DNA of 64,000 nucleotides from Oceanobacter mangrovi (GCF_019740315.1 NZ_JAHXZR010000013.1:97472-161471); one strand, 5' to 3'. Positions 24,601 to 33,478 are shown, counted from the first letter of the stretch. Notes: a model not told the origin generated them from the letters alone. Made by a program: numbers and translations.

Positions 24601-25568
24601 CCGGTGGATTCGGTGGCATTGTAGGCAGTGACTTCGTCGGTAAAAGCCTTGAAGCTGTTGTAGGCGTCCACAAACGCCTGGATATTATCCGACAGGGTTT
24701 CAACATCCGGCTCAACCGTAATGGTGACTGAAGTCCCCACGTCGGCGCTTTTGAGGTTCAGCGTAACGCCGTTGATCACCTCATTCACGTCGTTGCTGCT
24801 GCGGGTAATCGTCAGGCCGTTCACCACCAGCAAGGCGTCCGAACCGGCACTGGTTTCTTCAATACCGCTGTAGGCCAACTGGGTTGGGTTATAGGCCAGC
24901 GCCGCCAGACCATCAGTCAGCTCGTTGCCATTGCTGTCGAGCGCCTGAATCCGCATCGCCTGCTCTTCACCGGTGTCATCCGAGGTGATCAGCAAGCGAT
25001 AGCCCTGACCATCGTTAACGATTGAGGCGGTCACGCCAAATTTACCGGAGTTAATCGCGTCTCGAATACCGCTGAGGGTGTGGTTGGAGTCGTCAATCGT
25101 GATGGTGGCACCAGCGATATCCGGGTTTACTTCCTGGCCGGTCAGGTTGCCATCAACGTCATAGGTATTGGTGCCAAAGGTAAATACCAGCTTGCCAGTA
25201 CCCACAATTTCCTGGGCGCTGGCATAACTGTCACTGGCCAGAGAATGCGCCTTGGCAGTGGCCTGAACTTCGACGGTGTAGGTGCCCGGTGTCGCCGAAC
25301 TGGAGGTCGTCGCGGTCAGAATGCTTTCGTTGGAGGAACTGGCAATGGTCGACGCTGCTTCCGACGGACTCGCCAGAGCACTCACCGCCGAGTCAATGGA
25401 AGACAACAGCGATTTGACTTCGCCATAGGCAGTAATACGGGCCTCAACCAGCTCAGCTTCGGCATCCAGACGCAAATCAGCCGCTTCACGTTCAGCGCCA
25501 ATAATGCTTTCGACCAGATCCGAGGTCAGTACACCTGAGCCAAGCCCCAGTGATTCGATGGTTGCCAT
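21615..25568 (-). CDS. fliD: Giant flagellar filament cap protein FliD
   Basis: Caps the growing filament and folds exported flagellin at the tip. At 1317 aa it is two to three times the usual 400-700. The FliD N-terminal domain (about 1-120, MATIESLGLGSG at the start) and the core domain with FVDAYNSFKAFTDEV near residue 300 are normal. The C-terminal coiled coil (about 1225-1317, QTAIEQEKEDLDDRM) is also normal. An insertion of roughly 800 residues (about 400-1215) lies between the core and the coiled coil. It is built of repeated beta-rich modules like VTLTKGSYSSADDL, and similar modules stand at both of its ends. GGAG precedes the ATG, and a sigma-28 promoter lies about 50 bases upstream. 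No fliS follows. Confidence 0.93.
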   Translation of the reverse strand: MATIESLGLGSGVLTSDLVESIIGAEREAADLRLDAEAELVEARITAYGEVKSLLSSIDSAVSALASPSEAASTIASSSNESILTATTSSSATPGTYTVEVQATAKAHSLASDSYASAQEIVGTGKLVFTFGTNTYDVDGNLTGQEVNPDIAGATITIDDSNHTLSGIRDAINSGKFGVTASIVNDGQGYRLLITSDDTGEEQAMRIQALDSNGNELTDGLAALAYNPTQLAYSGIEETSAGSDALLVVNGLTITRSSNDVNEVINGVTLNLKSADVGTSVTITVEPDVETLSDNIQAFVDAYNSFKAFTDEVTAYNATESTGGILLGDSTLRSIQSQIRSLISQPITGLSGTSYRSLTELGVNTDQNNGYLLTFDTSAFKTALTESRSSVVGILAKTGTTTDSQITYVNDSINTKPGTYDVVVTQLATQAIYEGGSVAGLDFSSPVVIDDTNDQFTINVNGTTSRVTLTKGSYSSADDLSRELALQINSSDNIANKGYSVSVEYDETQSSFNIISNTYGSSSKVYFTSVDENTANTLGFNTLNSGTYKGVELTTLDASAFNGRGASTLAGTRSVAESAGINFASNNATFSLSVDGAAAVDVTVSQSASGNDLNGDGIFGDRQDTLQAIQTAIDSTALSGQVTASFDDSGYLIFTTTGTGASKSIEITAAGSSTADVLLGLDATDGAQTNGKDAGLTFGSDVSFRVQVDGTSGDSLVTLPAGTYATGNDLAAQLQASLQASIDADANLAPKVEGAETTTGSRDISSLIDFGTTNAGFTLNVSGDEQEIIINSSTGDNLADIQSAIDAAYGSGVVTASLDGTGLKLTTVATGHEEYIEVAADGRGAYTSSFGDITTGIDFTGDNASFTLTVGGTAIDVTVDGDGTAGTNDADSNLSVIQLALDEALVASGNFSAGDVVAKVDDLGQLYFETVSQHGIKNAATLGSNASIEVSNLAGSAATTLGMSAEVSSNGYDGLGLTTSERDYGYDLNVEVAYNYNADDDKGSFNITIGGQSTRVGFTDLDSTAISYLGLQDVSLYSEEIPTGQDVAGTINGVTATGNGQYLRAVDGNVAAKPGYYLGGEAADFSSSVVLDADNSTFSINIDGVEAEVQLNYPATYISGGALASALETAINNTSAFKSENISVSVDFSTDATSFAYNKFGIISNTTGSDSVVEITSVSAEAASIFGFVKGIGDGERGSDAVGQVDDASGLRLKITGGSVGDRGTVTYVSGFGDQLADLMESLLSGSDSVINTKLNSLTDQQTAIEQEKEDLDDRMTAQEARLKSQFSYNDAIIQTLNTTLDYVKQQFEVLNAAKNN

Positions 25569-25600
25569 GATTAACTCCAGGCCGGAACGGCGGCCAATAA

Positions 25601-25636
25601 AAAACCCACACCAGTGTTATCGACCAGTGTGGGTTT
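25601..25636 (-). terminator. Terminator of flaG, overlapping the fliD promoter
   Basis: On the minus strand an 11-bp stem AAAACCCACAC/GTGTGGGTTTT is followed by a T-rich run (TTTTTTATT from the outer arm onward), about 50 bases past the flaG stop. Its 14-base-plus loop contains the -10 box of the fliD promoter. Confidence 0.8.
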
Positions 25637-25643
25637 TACTTTA
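25617..25643 (-). promoter_or_regulatory. Sigma-28 (FliA) promoter of fliD
   Basis: On the minus strand TAAA (25640-25643) is separated by exactly 15 bases from GTCGATAA (25617-25624), one base from the GCCGATAA consensus. Transcription would begin near 25610, about 40 bases before the fliD ATG. The element overlaps the flaG terminator hairpin. Confidence 0.75.
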
Positions 25644-25685
25644 GTGCAATTTTTAGACAGGCATTAGCGAATCAGAATTTCCTCA

Positions 25686-26066
25686 CTAGACCTGGGCACT
25701 GAACAATAACGATGGTTCTTCATCATTCAATTTTTGCGCCAGTTCCACTGCCAGTTCACTGGGAATTTGCCGGATCAACTCCTCTGAGCTTTTATCGTAA
25801 ACCCGAATGATGGTCTTCCCTGAGTGTTCATCGAGTCTGAATTCCAGACTGCGTTCGGATTGTTGGACGTACTCGTTGATTCGACTTACTGCTTCCTGAA
25901 CTTGTTCTGCATTCACTGCGGCTGGCTTGTTCCCTTCTGTTCCCGCCGCTGGCAATGCCTTGCCGCTTTCGATCGTCTTGCCAGTATTCGCCTGATACAT
26001 ACTGGTCACCTTGTTGGAGGCTCCCAGCGATGACAGGTCTGGCCGGTCCATGCTGAATTCGTTCAT
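25686..26066 (-). CDS. flaG: Flagellar protein FlaG
   Basis: A 126-aa FlaG-family protein; in polar flagellates FlaG influences filament length, though its mechanism is not established. The disordered N-terminal half is rich in Ala, Gly and Ser. The conserved C-terminal half starts near residue 60 and shows SLEFRLDEHSGKTIIRVYD, then SEELIRQIPSELAVEL, the family signature. GAGGTGA precedes the ATG. It sits between flagellin and fliD in the standard fliC-flaG-fliD order and is probably expressed by read-through from the flagellin promoter, because no separate promoter was recognised in the 61-bp gap. Confidence 0.93.
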   Translation of the reverse strand: MNEFSMDRPDLSSLGASNKVTSMYQANTGKTIESGKALPAAGTEGNKPAAVNAEQVQEAVSRINEYVQQSERSLEFRLDEHSGKTIIRVYDKSSEELIRQIPSELAVELAQKLNDEEPSLLFSAQV

Positions 26067-26094
26067 GGTTCACCTCACTGGTTTAAATACGATA

Positions 26095-26118
26095 TCTGGT
26101 GGCCATCAGGCCACCAGA
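26095..26118 (-). terminator. Hairpin after the flagellin gene (partial terminator)
   Basis: A perfect 10-bp stem TCTGGTGGCC/GGCCACCAGA with a 4-base loop lies ten bases past the flagellin stop. The following minus-strand sequence (TATCGTATTT) is only weakly T-rich, so some read-through into flaG is expected. It probably also stabilises the very abundant flagellin mRNA. Confidence 0.65.
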
Positions 26119-26127
26119 CCCCGAGGA

Positions 26128-29100
26128 TTAACCCAGCAGAGACAGAACCTGCTGACCAGCAGCGTTTGCCTGAGCCAGAACCGAGATACCTGCTTGCTGC
26201 AGTACCTGGGTACGGGACATCTCTGCAGTTTCGGCAGCGAAGTCGGCGTCCTGGATACGGGAGTTCGCAGAACTCAGGTTTTCAGAGGTGATCGCCAGGT
26301 TGCTGACAGTGGATTCCAGACGGTTCTGGATCGCACCGAGGTCAGCCCGCTGGGAAGCAACCTGCTCGATGGCGTTATCCACTGCAGTAATCGCAGCCTG
26401 GGCACCTTCGAAGGTAGTGATGTCGATATCTTTCAGATATTGACCGTCTTCACCACCGCCGTAGTTACCTTGCTGCAGACCCATGGCTTCCAGCTCATCG
26501 GAACCGTTTTCACCGTTCTCGATGTTGATTTCACCGGCCGAAGTCAAAGTCACTGTGGAGTAAGTAGTACCCGCAGTGTTGGCATAGCTGGCTTCAGTAC
26601 CAGAGATATCCGCTTCACCAATACCGGCTTCGCTGGCGCTCAGGCCGATCGCGTTACCGAAGTTGGTAGAGTCATAACCGGAAACCGCGTTCTGGGTGGC
26701 GTGGTTATCAACCGCTACCGAGATGTTACGGCCGTCAGCAGCAGTCAGTGAGATGGACTCACCATTGTCGCTGGCGGTAACGCCGGTTTGACCGGAAATG
26801 GCGTTGATCGCGTCAATCGCAGTCTGACGGTCAGCAGCCAGGTCACCAGTCAGGGCAAAACCAGTGGTTTCCACGTTGTTGACGTAGATAGAACCGATTG
26901 AGCCAGCGTCGGCTTTTGCCAGCGCGCTGTTATCACCACCACCGGAAACGGTGGTTGCGTTAACAGTGGCTGTGACGCCGGTTTCTTCCGCAGATTCGTT
27001 AATTGCGGCGGCTACCGCAATACCGGAACCAGCTGCGTCACTGGTCAGTGCAGTGGTATCAGAAGCCGTGTCATCAGAGGCCGCAGCACCCTGAATCGCA
27101 ATGCCGTTGATCACCAGGTCACCGGTTTTCAGGACGTTTGGAGTCACACTCTGGGACACTACTGCGCCAGAAGTGAAATCACCGTTGATCGCGAAAGTAC
27201 CGTTTTCCAGTTCTACCGAAGAGCTGGTACCGGTAGATGCAGAGGTGAACACCAGGCTCTGATTGTCATCAGAAACCGCAACCGACATTGCCGGAATGTT
27301 GCTGGCGTCAGCCGAGCTACCCAGACCGCCGTTACCAGGCGCAGCGTTGTTGGCAGTGACTTCCAGCGTTGCACCAGACTGAACGGCAGTCAGTTTCAAC
27401 GCACCGTCAGAGTAGGATGCGGTGATCTTGCCAGCACCGTACTGGGTATCCAGCGCAGCCTGGGCATCGCTCACCAGCGCAGCCTGGGCGTCTTCCAGAG
27501 TCGCTTCACCACTGTAGTCGCCAGTGAGCACCAGGTTGAAGTCAGCACCACCATCCAACGATACATTAACATCAATGTCTTCACTGGAACCGGTATCGCT
27601 GAAATCGAAGTTAGCCAGGCTAACGCCGCTCAGGTCCGCCACAACCACATCGGCAGCAGCTTCTTCCAGGCCAGCGTTAATGGCATCGGCCACTTCGCTC
27701 AGGCTGCTGTAGCTACCAGCTGCCAGAGTCACATCCTGGGCAGTGCCACCATCAATAGACACACTGAAGGTATCGTTTTCACCGGCAACAATGGTCAGCG
27801 GTGAAGACTGGGCTTCATAGGTAGTGCCATCGCCATCCGGGTCGGCAGTCACGAAGTTGCCGTCAGAGTCCACAGAGAAACCACCAGTGGTCGCAGTACC
27901 GGAAGTACCTTCCAGTGTGCTGATCACAGCCACACCACCACCAACCACAGAGGCTGCAGCACCGCCAACAGTTTCTGCCGCAGTAGAAGCATCACCGATG
28001 GTAACGTCACCGCCGCTGTTGGAGGAGATCAGGATCTGGTCACCAACCTTGGAGGCAGTGATACCGGAACCAGTCAGGGAAGCCGCCGCTACTTCGTTGA
28101 TGGCAGACACCAGTGAGTCGATGTCAGTCACCGCAGTGGTAGCCGTGCTCAGATCCAGGTCCGCAGCGGTATTACCATCAACACTGATAGAGAAAGTATC
28201 GGTAGTACCGGAAGAGTAGCCAGCCAGGAAGCCGGTTACGTCACTGATTACCGAGTCACCGTTGGACAACTTGGTGATGTCCTGTTGCAGTGCAGAAACC
28301 TGCAGCGGAGAAGTACCTGCGCCAACAGTCACTGAGCCACCAGGCAAGGTAGACTGAATGGACACTGCACTACCGTCATCAGACAGTACGGCTTCGGCAC
28401 TGAAACCACCGGCAGTCAACTGGGTGTTCAATTCATCAACCAGTTCCTGACCGGTGTAGGTTCCGGCAGAAATGGTGATATCAGCCGCCGCGATTACACC
28501 GTCGTTGATGTTCAGCTGGTTGTTGGCACCAGCAACCGTGATGCTGTTGGAACCAGCGAAGTTGATCTCCAGGGTTTCACCAGACAGGTCGCCGCCCTCA
28601 GTACCATTGGTAGTAACGGTATTGGTAGCGATTTCCATGTTGCCGTCACCAGTGCGAACGGCAACCGCAGAGTCGGCACCCACTTCGGTAGTGGTGAAGG
28701 TCAGGCTGCCGTCATCGTTGGCAGACGCAGTCACCAGCGCATTACCAGAAGCATCCTGGAAGTTGCTGTCGTTGGCGATGGCGTCGTTAATCGCTGCCGC
28801 CAGCTGGTCAGCGTCGTCGTAGTAACCAGCACCCAGTGCAGCACCAGCGTCGAAGTCACTGTCCAGTGTCAGAGTCTGGTAATCGCCGCCGTTAACGGAG
28901 ATTTCAAACGAGTTATTGGTAGCGTTAACCGCAGTACCGGCTGTGATACCCATATCACCAGTGGTGAAGGTAGACGCAGTTTCGGTAGATTCGATTGAAC
29001 TGGTAGTGACAGTACTGGTTACCGCAGACACGTTGGCCTTGTAGGTACCGGCAGTCAGACCAGAGTTGCTGATGTCGCCAGTGCCAGTGCCCTGGCCACC

Positions 29101-30171
29101 GCTGATCACGATGTCGGAACCGTCTTTGGAAGTCAGGGTATAACCGCCGTAGCTGGTGCCGGCAGTCAGACCGGTGGCTGCTTCAGTCAGGTTGTCTGAG
29201 CTGCCGCCAGAGTTCAGTTCGACCGTGATGTTACGGCCATCAGAAGCTTCCAGAATCACACCGCCGCCATCACCACCGTCACGGGCGATTACACCGGTTT
29301 GGTCAGACTTGGCGTTAATAGAAGCAATCACCGAGTTACGGTCAGCAGATGCATCAATACCACCGGTAGAGATGTTGATATCCACACCGTTCAGGGTCAC
29401 GGTACCGGCAGTGGCTGCCAGCGTGTCGGAAGACATTTCAGTACCAGCGGCAACGTTGGTCATTACCTTGGCGGTCACACCGGTTTCACTGGACATTTCG
29501 TTGATCGCTGCAACCTTGGCGATTGCAGAGGCGTCACCGCCCACAACGGATGAAGTGTCATCGGAGGCACTGGAAGGAGAAATCGCCACGCCGTTGATGA
29601 CCAGGTCACCGTTTTCCAGGCTGGCAGAAGTACCCTGTGCAGATACACCGTTGGACTTGCTGACACCCAGGCGGTCGGCGGTCAATTCGTCAATGGAAAC
29701 GTCTACAGTCTGACCAGCGTTGGCACCAACCTGGAAAGTTGCAGAGAAAGAACCGTCCAGCAAGGTACGACCGTTGAAGTCGGTATCTTCAGCAGTACGG
29801 CTGATTTCCGCCAACAGCTGATCAACCTCAGCCTGCAGGGCTTCACGGTCAACGTCGGAGTTGGTGGCGTTGGAAGACTGTACTGACAGCTCACGAATAC
29901 GCTGCAGGTTTTCGTTGATAGAGCTCAACGCACCTTCAGCGGTCTGGGCCAACGAGATACCGTCGTTCGCGTTACGGGTTGCAACGGTGAGACCGTTGAT
30001 CTGGGATGTGAAGCGGGTAGAAATTGCCAGACCGGCAGCGTCATCAGAAGCACTGTTAATGCGCAGACCGGATGACAAACGCTCCATAGCCGTTTGGTTC
30101 GCCGCCTGTGAAGTGTTCAGATTTCGCTGAGCATTCAGAGAGGCGATGTTCGTATTAATGACTTGTGGCAT
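26128..30171 (-). CDS. fliC: Giant flagellin
   Basis: Filament subunit of about 1347 aa; typical flagellins have 250-600. The D0/D1 ends are canonical: [18 protein letters not shown] at the start, [20 protein letters not shown] near residue 33, [14 protein letters not shown] near 70, and at the end [20 protein letters not shown] and [15 protein letters not shown]. Between about residues 175 and 1245 lies a Thr/Ser/Gly/Asp-rich, lysine-poor array of beta modules. Modules starting [10 protein letters not shown] and [10 protein letters not shown] stand near its two ends, indicating internal duplication. Giant flagellins of this size are known from a few marine gammaproteobacteria, where they make thick filaments. 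ATG 30171 is preceded by AGGAG; the frame extends to 30207 without support. Confidence 0.95.
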   Translation of the reverse strand: MPQVINTNIASLNAQRNLNTSQAANQTAMERLSSGLRINSASDDAAGLAISTRFTSQINGLTVATRNANDGISLAQTAEGALSSINENLQRIRELSVQSSNATNSDVDREALQAEVDQLLAEISRTAEDTDFNGRTLLDGSFSATFQVGANAGQTVDVSIDELTADRLGVSKSNGVSAQGTSASLENGDLVINGVAISPSSASDDTSSVVGGDASAIAKVAAINEMSSETGVTAKVMTNVAAGTEMSSDTLAATAGTVTLNGVDINISTGGIDASADRNSVIASINAKSDQTGVIARDGGDGGGVILEASDGRNITVELNSGGSSDNLTEAATGLTAGTSYGGYTLTSKDGSDIVISGGQGTGTGDISNSGLTAGTYKANVSAVTSTVTTSSIESTETASTFTTGDMGITAGTAVNATNNSFEISVNGGDYQTLTLDSDFDAGAALGAGYYDDADQLAAAINDAIANDSNFQDASGNALVTASANDDGSLTFTTTEVGADSAVAVRTGDGNMEIATNTVTTNGTEGGDLSGETLEINFAGSNSITVAGANNQLNINDGVIAAADITISAGTYTGQELVDELNTQLTAGGFSAEAVLSDDGSAVSIQSTLPGGSVTVGAGTSPLQVSALQQDITKLSNGDSVISDVTGFLAGYSSGTTDTFSISVDGNTAADLDLSTATTAVTDIDSLVSAINEVAAASLTGSGITASKVGDQILISSNSGGDVTIGDASTAAETVGGAAASVVGGGVAVISTLEGTSGTATTGGFSVDSDGNFVTADPDGDGTTYEAQSSPLTIVAGENDTFSVSIDGGTAQDVTLAAGSYSSLSEVADAINAGLEEAAADVVVADLSGVSLANFDFSDTGSSEDIDVNVSLDGGADFNLVLTGDYSGEATLEDAQAALVSDAQAALDTQYGAGKITASYSDGALKLTAVQSGATLEVTANNAAPGNGGLGSSADASNIPAMSVAVSDDNQSLVFTSASTGTSSSVELENGTFAINGDFTSGAVVSQSVTPNVLKTGDLVINGIAIQGAAASDDTASDTTALTSDAAGSGIAVAAAINESAEETGVTATVNATTVSGGGDNSALAKADAGSIGSIYVNNVETTGFALTGDLAADRQTAIDAINAISGQTGVTASDNGESISLTAADGRNISVAVDNHATQNAVSGYDSTNFGNAIGLSASEAGIGEADISGTEASYANTAGTTYSTVTLTSAGEINIENGENGSDELEAMGLQQGNYGGGEDGQYLKDIDITTFEGAQAAITAVDNAIEQVASQRADLGAIQNRLESTVSNLAITSENLSSANSRIQDADFAAETAEMSRTQVLQQAGISVLAQANAAGQQVLSLLG

Positions 30172-30252
30172 GGTTAGTCTCCTGTGAGAATCTGGAGCAA
30201 CCACCACATTTTGTGATGTTTGGCAGCGCTCCGCCTGACATTGTCATAAGGG

Positions 30253-30279
30253 TTAACGGCACACCCGTGGGGTTCTTTA
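30253..30279 (-). promoter_or_regulatory. Sigma-28 (FliA) promoter of flagellin
   Basis: On the minus strand TAAA (30276-30279) is followed after exactly 15 bases by GCCGTTAA (30253-30260), one base from the FliA consensus GCCGATAA. The predicted start is near 30246, giving a leader of about 75 bases. The remainder of the 331-bp gap up to 30502 shows no other feature apart from the promoter region of the small lipoprotein gene. Confidence 0.85.
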
Positions 30280-30502
30280 GAAAATTTTCAGGATTATTTT
30301 TCGAACGCTATTTCGCCGTGGCCAAACCAGCCAGATATCGACAGCCCAACTCAGCCAAAGCCTTTGCTGTCCGACAAACCGTCAATATTCTCCACCTCGC
30401 TGTCAAGCCAGGTAAAAAGCCGTAAAGCGCTGGCAAAGATGGCAGTCATTGCGCCTCACTGCTGCTCCAATCTGACGAATTGACAAAAAATGGAGAACCC
30501 TC

Positions 30503-30748
30503 ATGTCAGCCCAACACGTTACCCACTCATCTGCCAAAGCCAGGATTCAGCGCCGCCTGGCACAGGGCGCCTTGCTGCTCTTGACCAGCCTTACCTTGAC
30601 TGCCTGTATTCATCCACCCGGTGGTGCTGGCGGTACCAACTCAGGCCCTGGCGGCAATTCCAGCCATGGTAGTAATTCCGGCCCAGGCGGCTCTGGCCAT
30701 GATCAGCACCATGACCAGCAAGGTGACCATCGCGACCAGCCACGCTAG
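30503..30748 (+). CDS. Small Gly/His-rich lipoprotein
   Basis: An 81-aa predicted lipoprotein of unknown function. A basic N-terminus and hydrophobic stretch (residues 18-34) end in the lipobox LTAC, placing the lipidated Cys at residue 35. The mature part is low-complexity: PGGAGG and GPGGSGHD repeats followed by a His/Asp/Gln-rich tail (HDQHHDQQGDHRDQPR). The tail could bind divalent metals, but that is only inferred from composition. GGAG lies upstream of the ATG. It reads away from the flagellin gene and precedes nth by 126 bp. Confidence 0.65.
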   Translation: MSAQHVTHSSAKARIQRRLAQGALLLLTSLTLTACIHPPGGAGGTNSGPGGNSSHGSNSGPGGSGHDQHHDQQGDHRDQPR

Positions 30749-30874
30749 ACCCGGGTTCGGCACAGCAGGCAAACACAAGGCTGGGCTACTGCCACGCAAC
30801 GTGGCACAGTAGCCCGCCTGACCCGTGCAGACTTTATTGCCCTGTGCCTGACCTTGTGACAAAAGCCCAGCCCC

Positions 30875-31510
30875 ATGAACAAAGACAAACGAATCGAAAT
30901 TTTCAGCCGCCTGCGCGACGCCAATCCCCACCCGGAAACCGAACTTGAATACAGCAACCCGTTTGAACTGCTGATCGCGGTGCTGTTGTCAGCCCAGGCG
31001 ACCGACGTTTCCGTCAACAAGGCCACCCGCAAGCTGTTCCCGGTTGCCAATACCCCGGAAACCCTGCTGGCGCTTGGCGAAGAAGGTATCAAGCAGTACA
31101 TCAAGACCATCGGCCTGTTTAACGCCAAGGCCAAAAACGTCGTAAAGCTGTGTGAAATCCTGATCGAACAGCACCACAGTGAAGTGCCACAAAAGCGTGA
31201 ACAGCTCGAAGCCTTGCCCGGCGTTGGCCGTAAAACCGCCAATGTGGTACTGAACACAGCGTTCGGCCAGCCCACCATTGCAGTCGATACCCATATCTTT
31301 AGAGTCTCCAACCGAACCCGCATCGCCCCCGGCAAAAACGTCGATGAGGTCGAACAGAAATTGCTGCGACTGGTGCCAAAAGAGTTCAGACTGGATGCCC
31401 ACCACTGGTTGATCCTGCACGGTCGTTACACCTGCGTGGCGCGCAAACCCAAATGTGGCTCCTGTCTGATTGAAGACCTGTGCGAGTTCAAGGAAAAAAC
31501 CTCTGACTGA
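30875..31510 (+). CDS. nth: Endonuclease III
   Basis: Bifunctional DNA glycosylase/AP lyase that removes oxidised pyrimidines in base excision repair. The 211-aa protein has the helix-hairpin-helix LPGVGRKTANVV with catalytic Lys120, Asp138 (AVDTHIFR) and the C-terminal 4Fe-4S loop with Cys spacing C-x6-C-x2-C-x5-C (CVARKPKCGSCLIEDLC). Length and residue numbers match the E. coli enzyme. In many gammaproteobacteria nth follows the rnf/rsx genes; here it stands alone after a small lipoprotein gene. Confidence 0.97.
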   Translation: MNKDKRIEIFSRLRDANPHPETELEYSNPFELLIAVLLSAQATDVSVNKATRKLFPVANTPETLLALGEEGIKQYIKTIGLFNAKAKNVVKLCEILIEQHHSEVPQKREQLEALPGVGRKTANVVLNTAFGQPTIAVDTHIFRVSNRTRIAPGKNVDEVEQKLLRLVPKEFRLDAHHWLILHGRYTCVARKPKCGSCLIEDLCEFKEKTSD

Positions 31511-31561
31511 CGCCAGTATGGGTCAGCAACAAAACAACCAAGCTATTTGATGAGGCCTGCT

Positions 31562-31966
31562 ATGCGAATTCTTCACACCATGCTGCGCGTTGGCGATTTG
31601 CAACGTTCGATTGATTTCTACACCAAAGTGATGGGAATGGAGGTGCTGCGCCAGCACGACAACGAGGAATACCAGTACACTCTGGCCTTTGTGGGTTACC
31701 AGCCAGAAAGTGAAGGTGCTGTGATTGAACTGACCTACAACTGGGGCCAGACCGAATACGATCTTGGCACCGCCTATGGCCATATCGCCCTGGAAGTAGA
31801 TGATGCTGCCGACGCCTGTGAACGCATCCGTAACGCCGGTGGCAAGGTGACTCGTGAAGCTGGCCCGGTGATGGGTGGAAAAACCATCATTGCCTTTGTT
31901 GAAGACCCGGATGGCTACAAGATCGAGCTGATCGAAAAAATGCCGGTTACACCGATCGAACTGTAA
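31562..31966 (+). CDS. gloA: Lactoylglutathione lyase (glyoxalase I)
   Basis: Converts the hemithioacetal of methylglyoxal and glutathione to S-lactoylglutathione. The 134-aa protein starts [20 protein letters not shown], the exact family start. It keeps the metal ligands His5, Glu56 (VIELTYNW), His in YGHIALEV and Glu in DGYKIELIE. In-frame starts at 31547 and 31550 would add five residues; ATG 31562 with GAGG upstream matches the family. It ends in a good terminator. The short form suggests the Ni-type bacterial enzyme. Confidence 0.97.
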   Translation: MRILHTMLRVGDLQRSIDFYTKVMGMEVLRQHDNEEYQYTLAFVGYQPESEGAVIELTYNWGQTEYDLGTAYGHIALEVDDAADACERIRNAGGKVTREAGPVMGGKTIIAFVEDPDGYKIELIEKMPVTPIEL

Positions 31967-31975
31967 AACAGACTG

Positions 31976-32010
31976 CCAGCGCTGAAGCTGAACCTTTCAG
32001 CGCTGGTTTT
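31976..32010 (+). terminator. Rho-independent terminator after gloA
   Basis: An 11-bp stem CCAGCGCTGAA/TTCAGCGCTGG (31976-32006) is followed by TTTT, ten bases after the gloA stop. Confidence 0.85.
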
Positions 32011-32046
32011 GCTTCCATCACCGCCCTCTGCGTTCCACAGCAAGAC

Positions 32047-32568
32047 TCACGACTCGTCAGCAGACTCACGGCAAAGCTTGTGAGTGAGCGACAGAAAGAC
32101 GCCCAGCGAACACAGCAACAGCGCACAGGCCACCAGAATCGCTACCGGATAATAGAGGTTACCGGCCAGTTCCAACTGACTGTACTTGATGGTCATGATC
32201 AGGGCCTCTAGCACCAGCGCAATACACACAGTGCCAACGAAGCGCGAAATTGTCCGTCGCACACTGACAAAAATGCTTTCGCCCTTTTCATCCGATGCGT
32301 ATTCCTTGCCAACCCCGACACCCAGCTCATACATCGCCAGCGCAATCACCAGATTATTAATCGACTTGATCACATGGGTAACAATATCCAGCTCGGGCTC
32401 ACCCAGACCGGTAAAAAAATCATGGAAGGCCAGTCCCACCAGCAACAGCGCGATCAGGTGAAAAATGCCGGAGAACAACAACGCCACACCGGTTTTGTAT
32501 TCAAACCTCAGTAGCGCAGGCTCGGCAGTATCCCGCTGACGGCTTAACGGTGAAAAAATTGACAACAT
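32047..32568 (-). CDS. Integral membrane protein of unknown function
   Basis: About 173 aa with four predicted transmembrane helices (roughly residues 30-50, 65-85, 115-135 and 145-165). Short charged loops include VGKEYASDEKGESIF between helices two and three. I do not recognise the family with confidence; the size and layout recall YqhA/UPF0114 proteins, but the sequence does not clearly match. ATG 32568 has GAGGTA upstream and begins just before the first helix; the frame runs on to 32739 without a better start. It lies between convergent gloA and the cytochrome c gene. Confidence 0.6.
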   Translation of the reverse strand: MLSIFSPLSRQRDTAEPALLRFEYKTGVALLFSGIFHLIALLLVGLAFHDFFTGLGEPELDIVTHVIKSINNLVIALAMYELGVGVGKEYASDEKGESIFVSVRRTISRFVGTVCIALVLEALIMTIKYSQLELAGNLYYPVAILVACALLLCSLGVFLSLTHKLCRESADES

Positions 32569-32736
32569 GAGTACCTCGATTTGTGATGAATTCAGGTTGT
32601 CGCGCGCAGACGTTAATGCGACTGGCATTTTGGTGTCAGGTTCCAGAAAACAGCTCAATCCGGTCAGTCTGACCAGACTGACGAATCCGTGAACAGGCCA
32701 GCGGAACCCGGCCCGAACGAGCCATGATTGCAGACA

Positions 32737-32769
32737 CAAAAAAGCGGCCGCTTCTTTCGAAACGACCGC
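32737..32769 (-). terminator. Rho-independent terminator of the cytochrome c gene
   Basis: On the minus strand an 11-bp GC-rich stem (32744-32754 with 32759-32769, two G-U pairs) with a 4-base loop is followed by six T residues. Confidence 0.82.
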
Positions 32770-32822
32770 CAGACTCGCTAACAGAGTGTCAATTTTTCAG
32801 ACAAAAACCGGATCACCAGCAA

Positions 32823-33203
32823 TCAAAGCGTCTTGAGGTAGGCAATCAGATAGTCCTGCTCGGCCTTGTCGGTAATGGAAACGTGGCGCATGCGAGTGCC
32901 GGGCACCAGTTTTTCATTGTCGGTAATCCACAAGCGCAGCTGGTCTTCAGTCCAGCTGAAGCCAGCCGCTTTCATGGCGTCGGAATAGGCAAAACGAGGC
33001 ATTGAACCCGCCTTGCGTCCCACCACACCGGACAAGCTGGGGCCAAAGGTATTCTTGCTGGAATCTTCCGAGTGGCAAGCGTGACAATTATGGTTAAACA
33101 GCACCTTGCCCTGAGCTGCTTCGGCGGCCATAGCATCAGCCAGAGCAGACTGTGACGCCAGGGCGGACAACACAACGGCGGAGGCCATAATCAGTTTTTT
33201 CAT
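32823..33203 (-). CDS. Periplasmic class I cytochrome c
   Basis: A 126-aa single-heme electron carrier. After a signal peptide (MKKLIMASAVVLSALASQSALA) comes the heme-attachment motif CHACH near residue 43, then the conserved FGPSLSGVVGRKAG and WTEDQLRLWI blocks. The axial Met is probably in GTRMRHV near residue 100, and the C-terminal helix is DLIAYLKTL-like. The pattern fits the mitochondrial-type/c2-like family. ATG 33203 with AGGAG upstream starts directly at the signal; the frame extends to 33233. Redox partner unknown. Confidence 0.9.
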   Translation of the reverse strand: MKKLIMASAVVLSALASQSALADAMAAEAAQGKVLFNHNCHACHSEDSSKNTFGPSLSGVVGRKAGSMPRFAYSDAMKAAGFSWTEDQLRLWITDNEKLVPGTRMRHVSITDKAEQDYLIAYLKTL

Positions 33204-33460
33204 GGTGAAGCTCCTGTGAGGACTGGAAATCAACCGAATCGCGAAGACCTCGCCAATACGCCTTTCAACCAGCTCTCAATGAGCCTTGACGGTGTTTGGA
33301 AGGGCTTCCCTGATCTATGAATTCAGTCTAAGCCCGGGCTCCAAACCCACCTTCATGTACTATGGTACTGTTTGCTGAACACTGCTGAGGCAGATCAATT
33401 TTTGTCTGCTAACGGCGCTTGCCTGAGCGCTCAAGAGCCTTGTGAGCACCTCATCGCCGG

Positions 33461-33478
33461 GTCCCGGCAGGCCGGGAC
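33461..33478. other. GC-rich hairpin downstream of ung
   Basis: GTCCCGGC and its reverse complement GCCGGGAC are separated by two bases, eight bases beyond the ung stop on the minus strand. No U-tract follows, so it is at most a weak terminator or mRNA-end hairpin. The rest of the 282-bp gap from 33204 shows nothing else. Confidence 0.45.

Noticed and set aside
21615..30171. Repeat-rich fliD and flagellin regions considered as assembly error or transposon
   Set aside because: Both frames stay open for about 4 kb, keep canonical ends and promoters, and the modules diverge from each other, which fits natural gene expansion.
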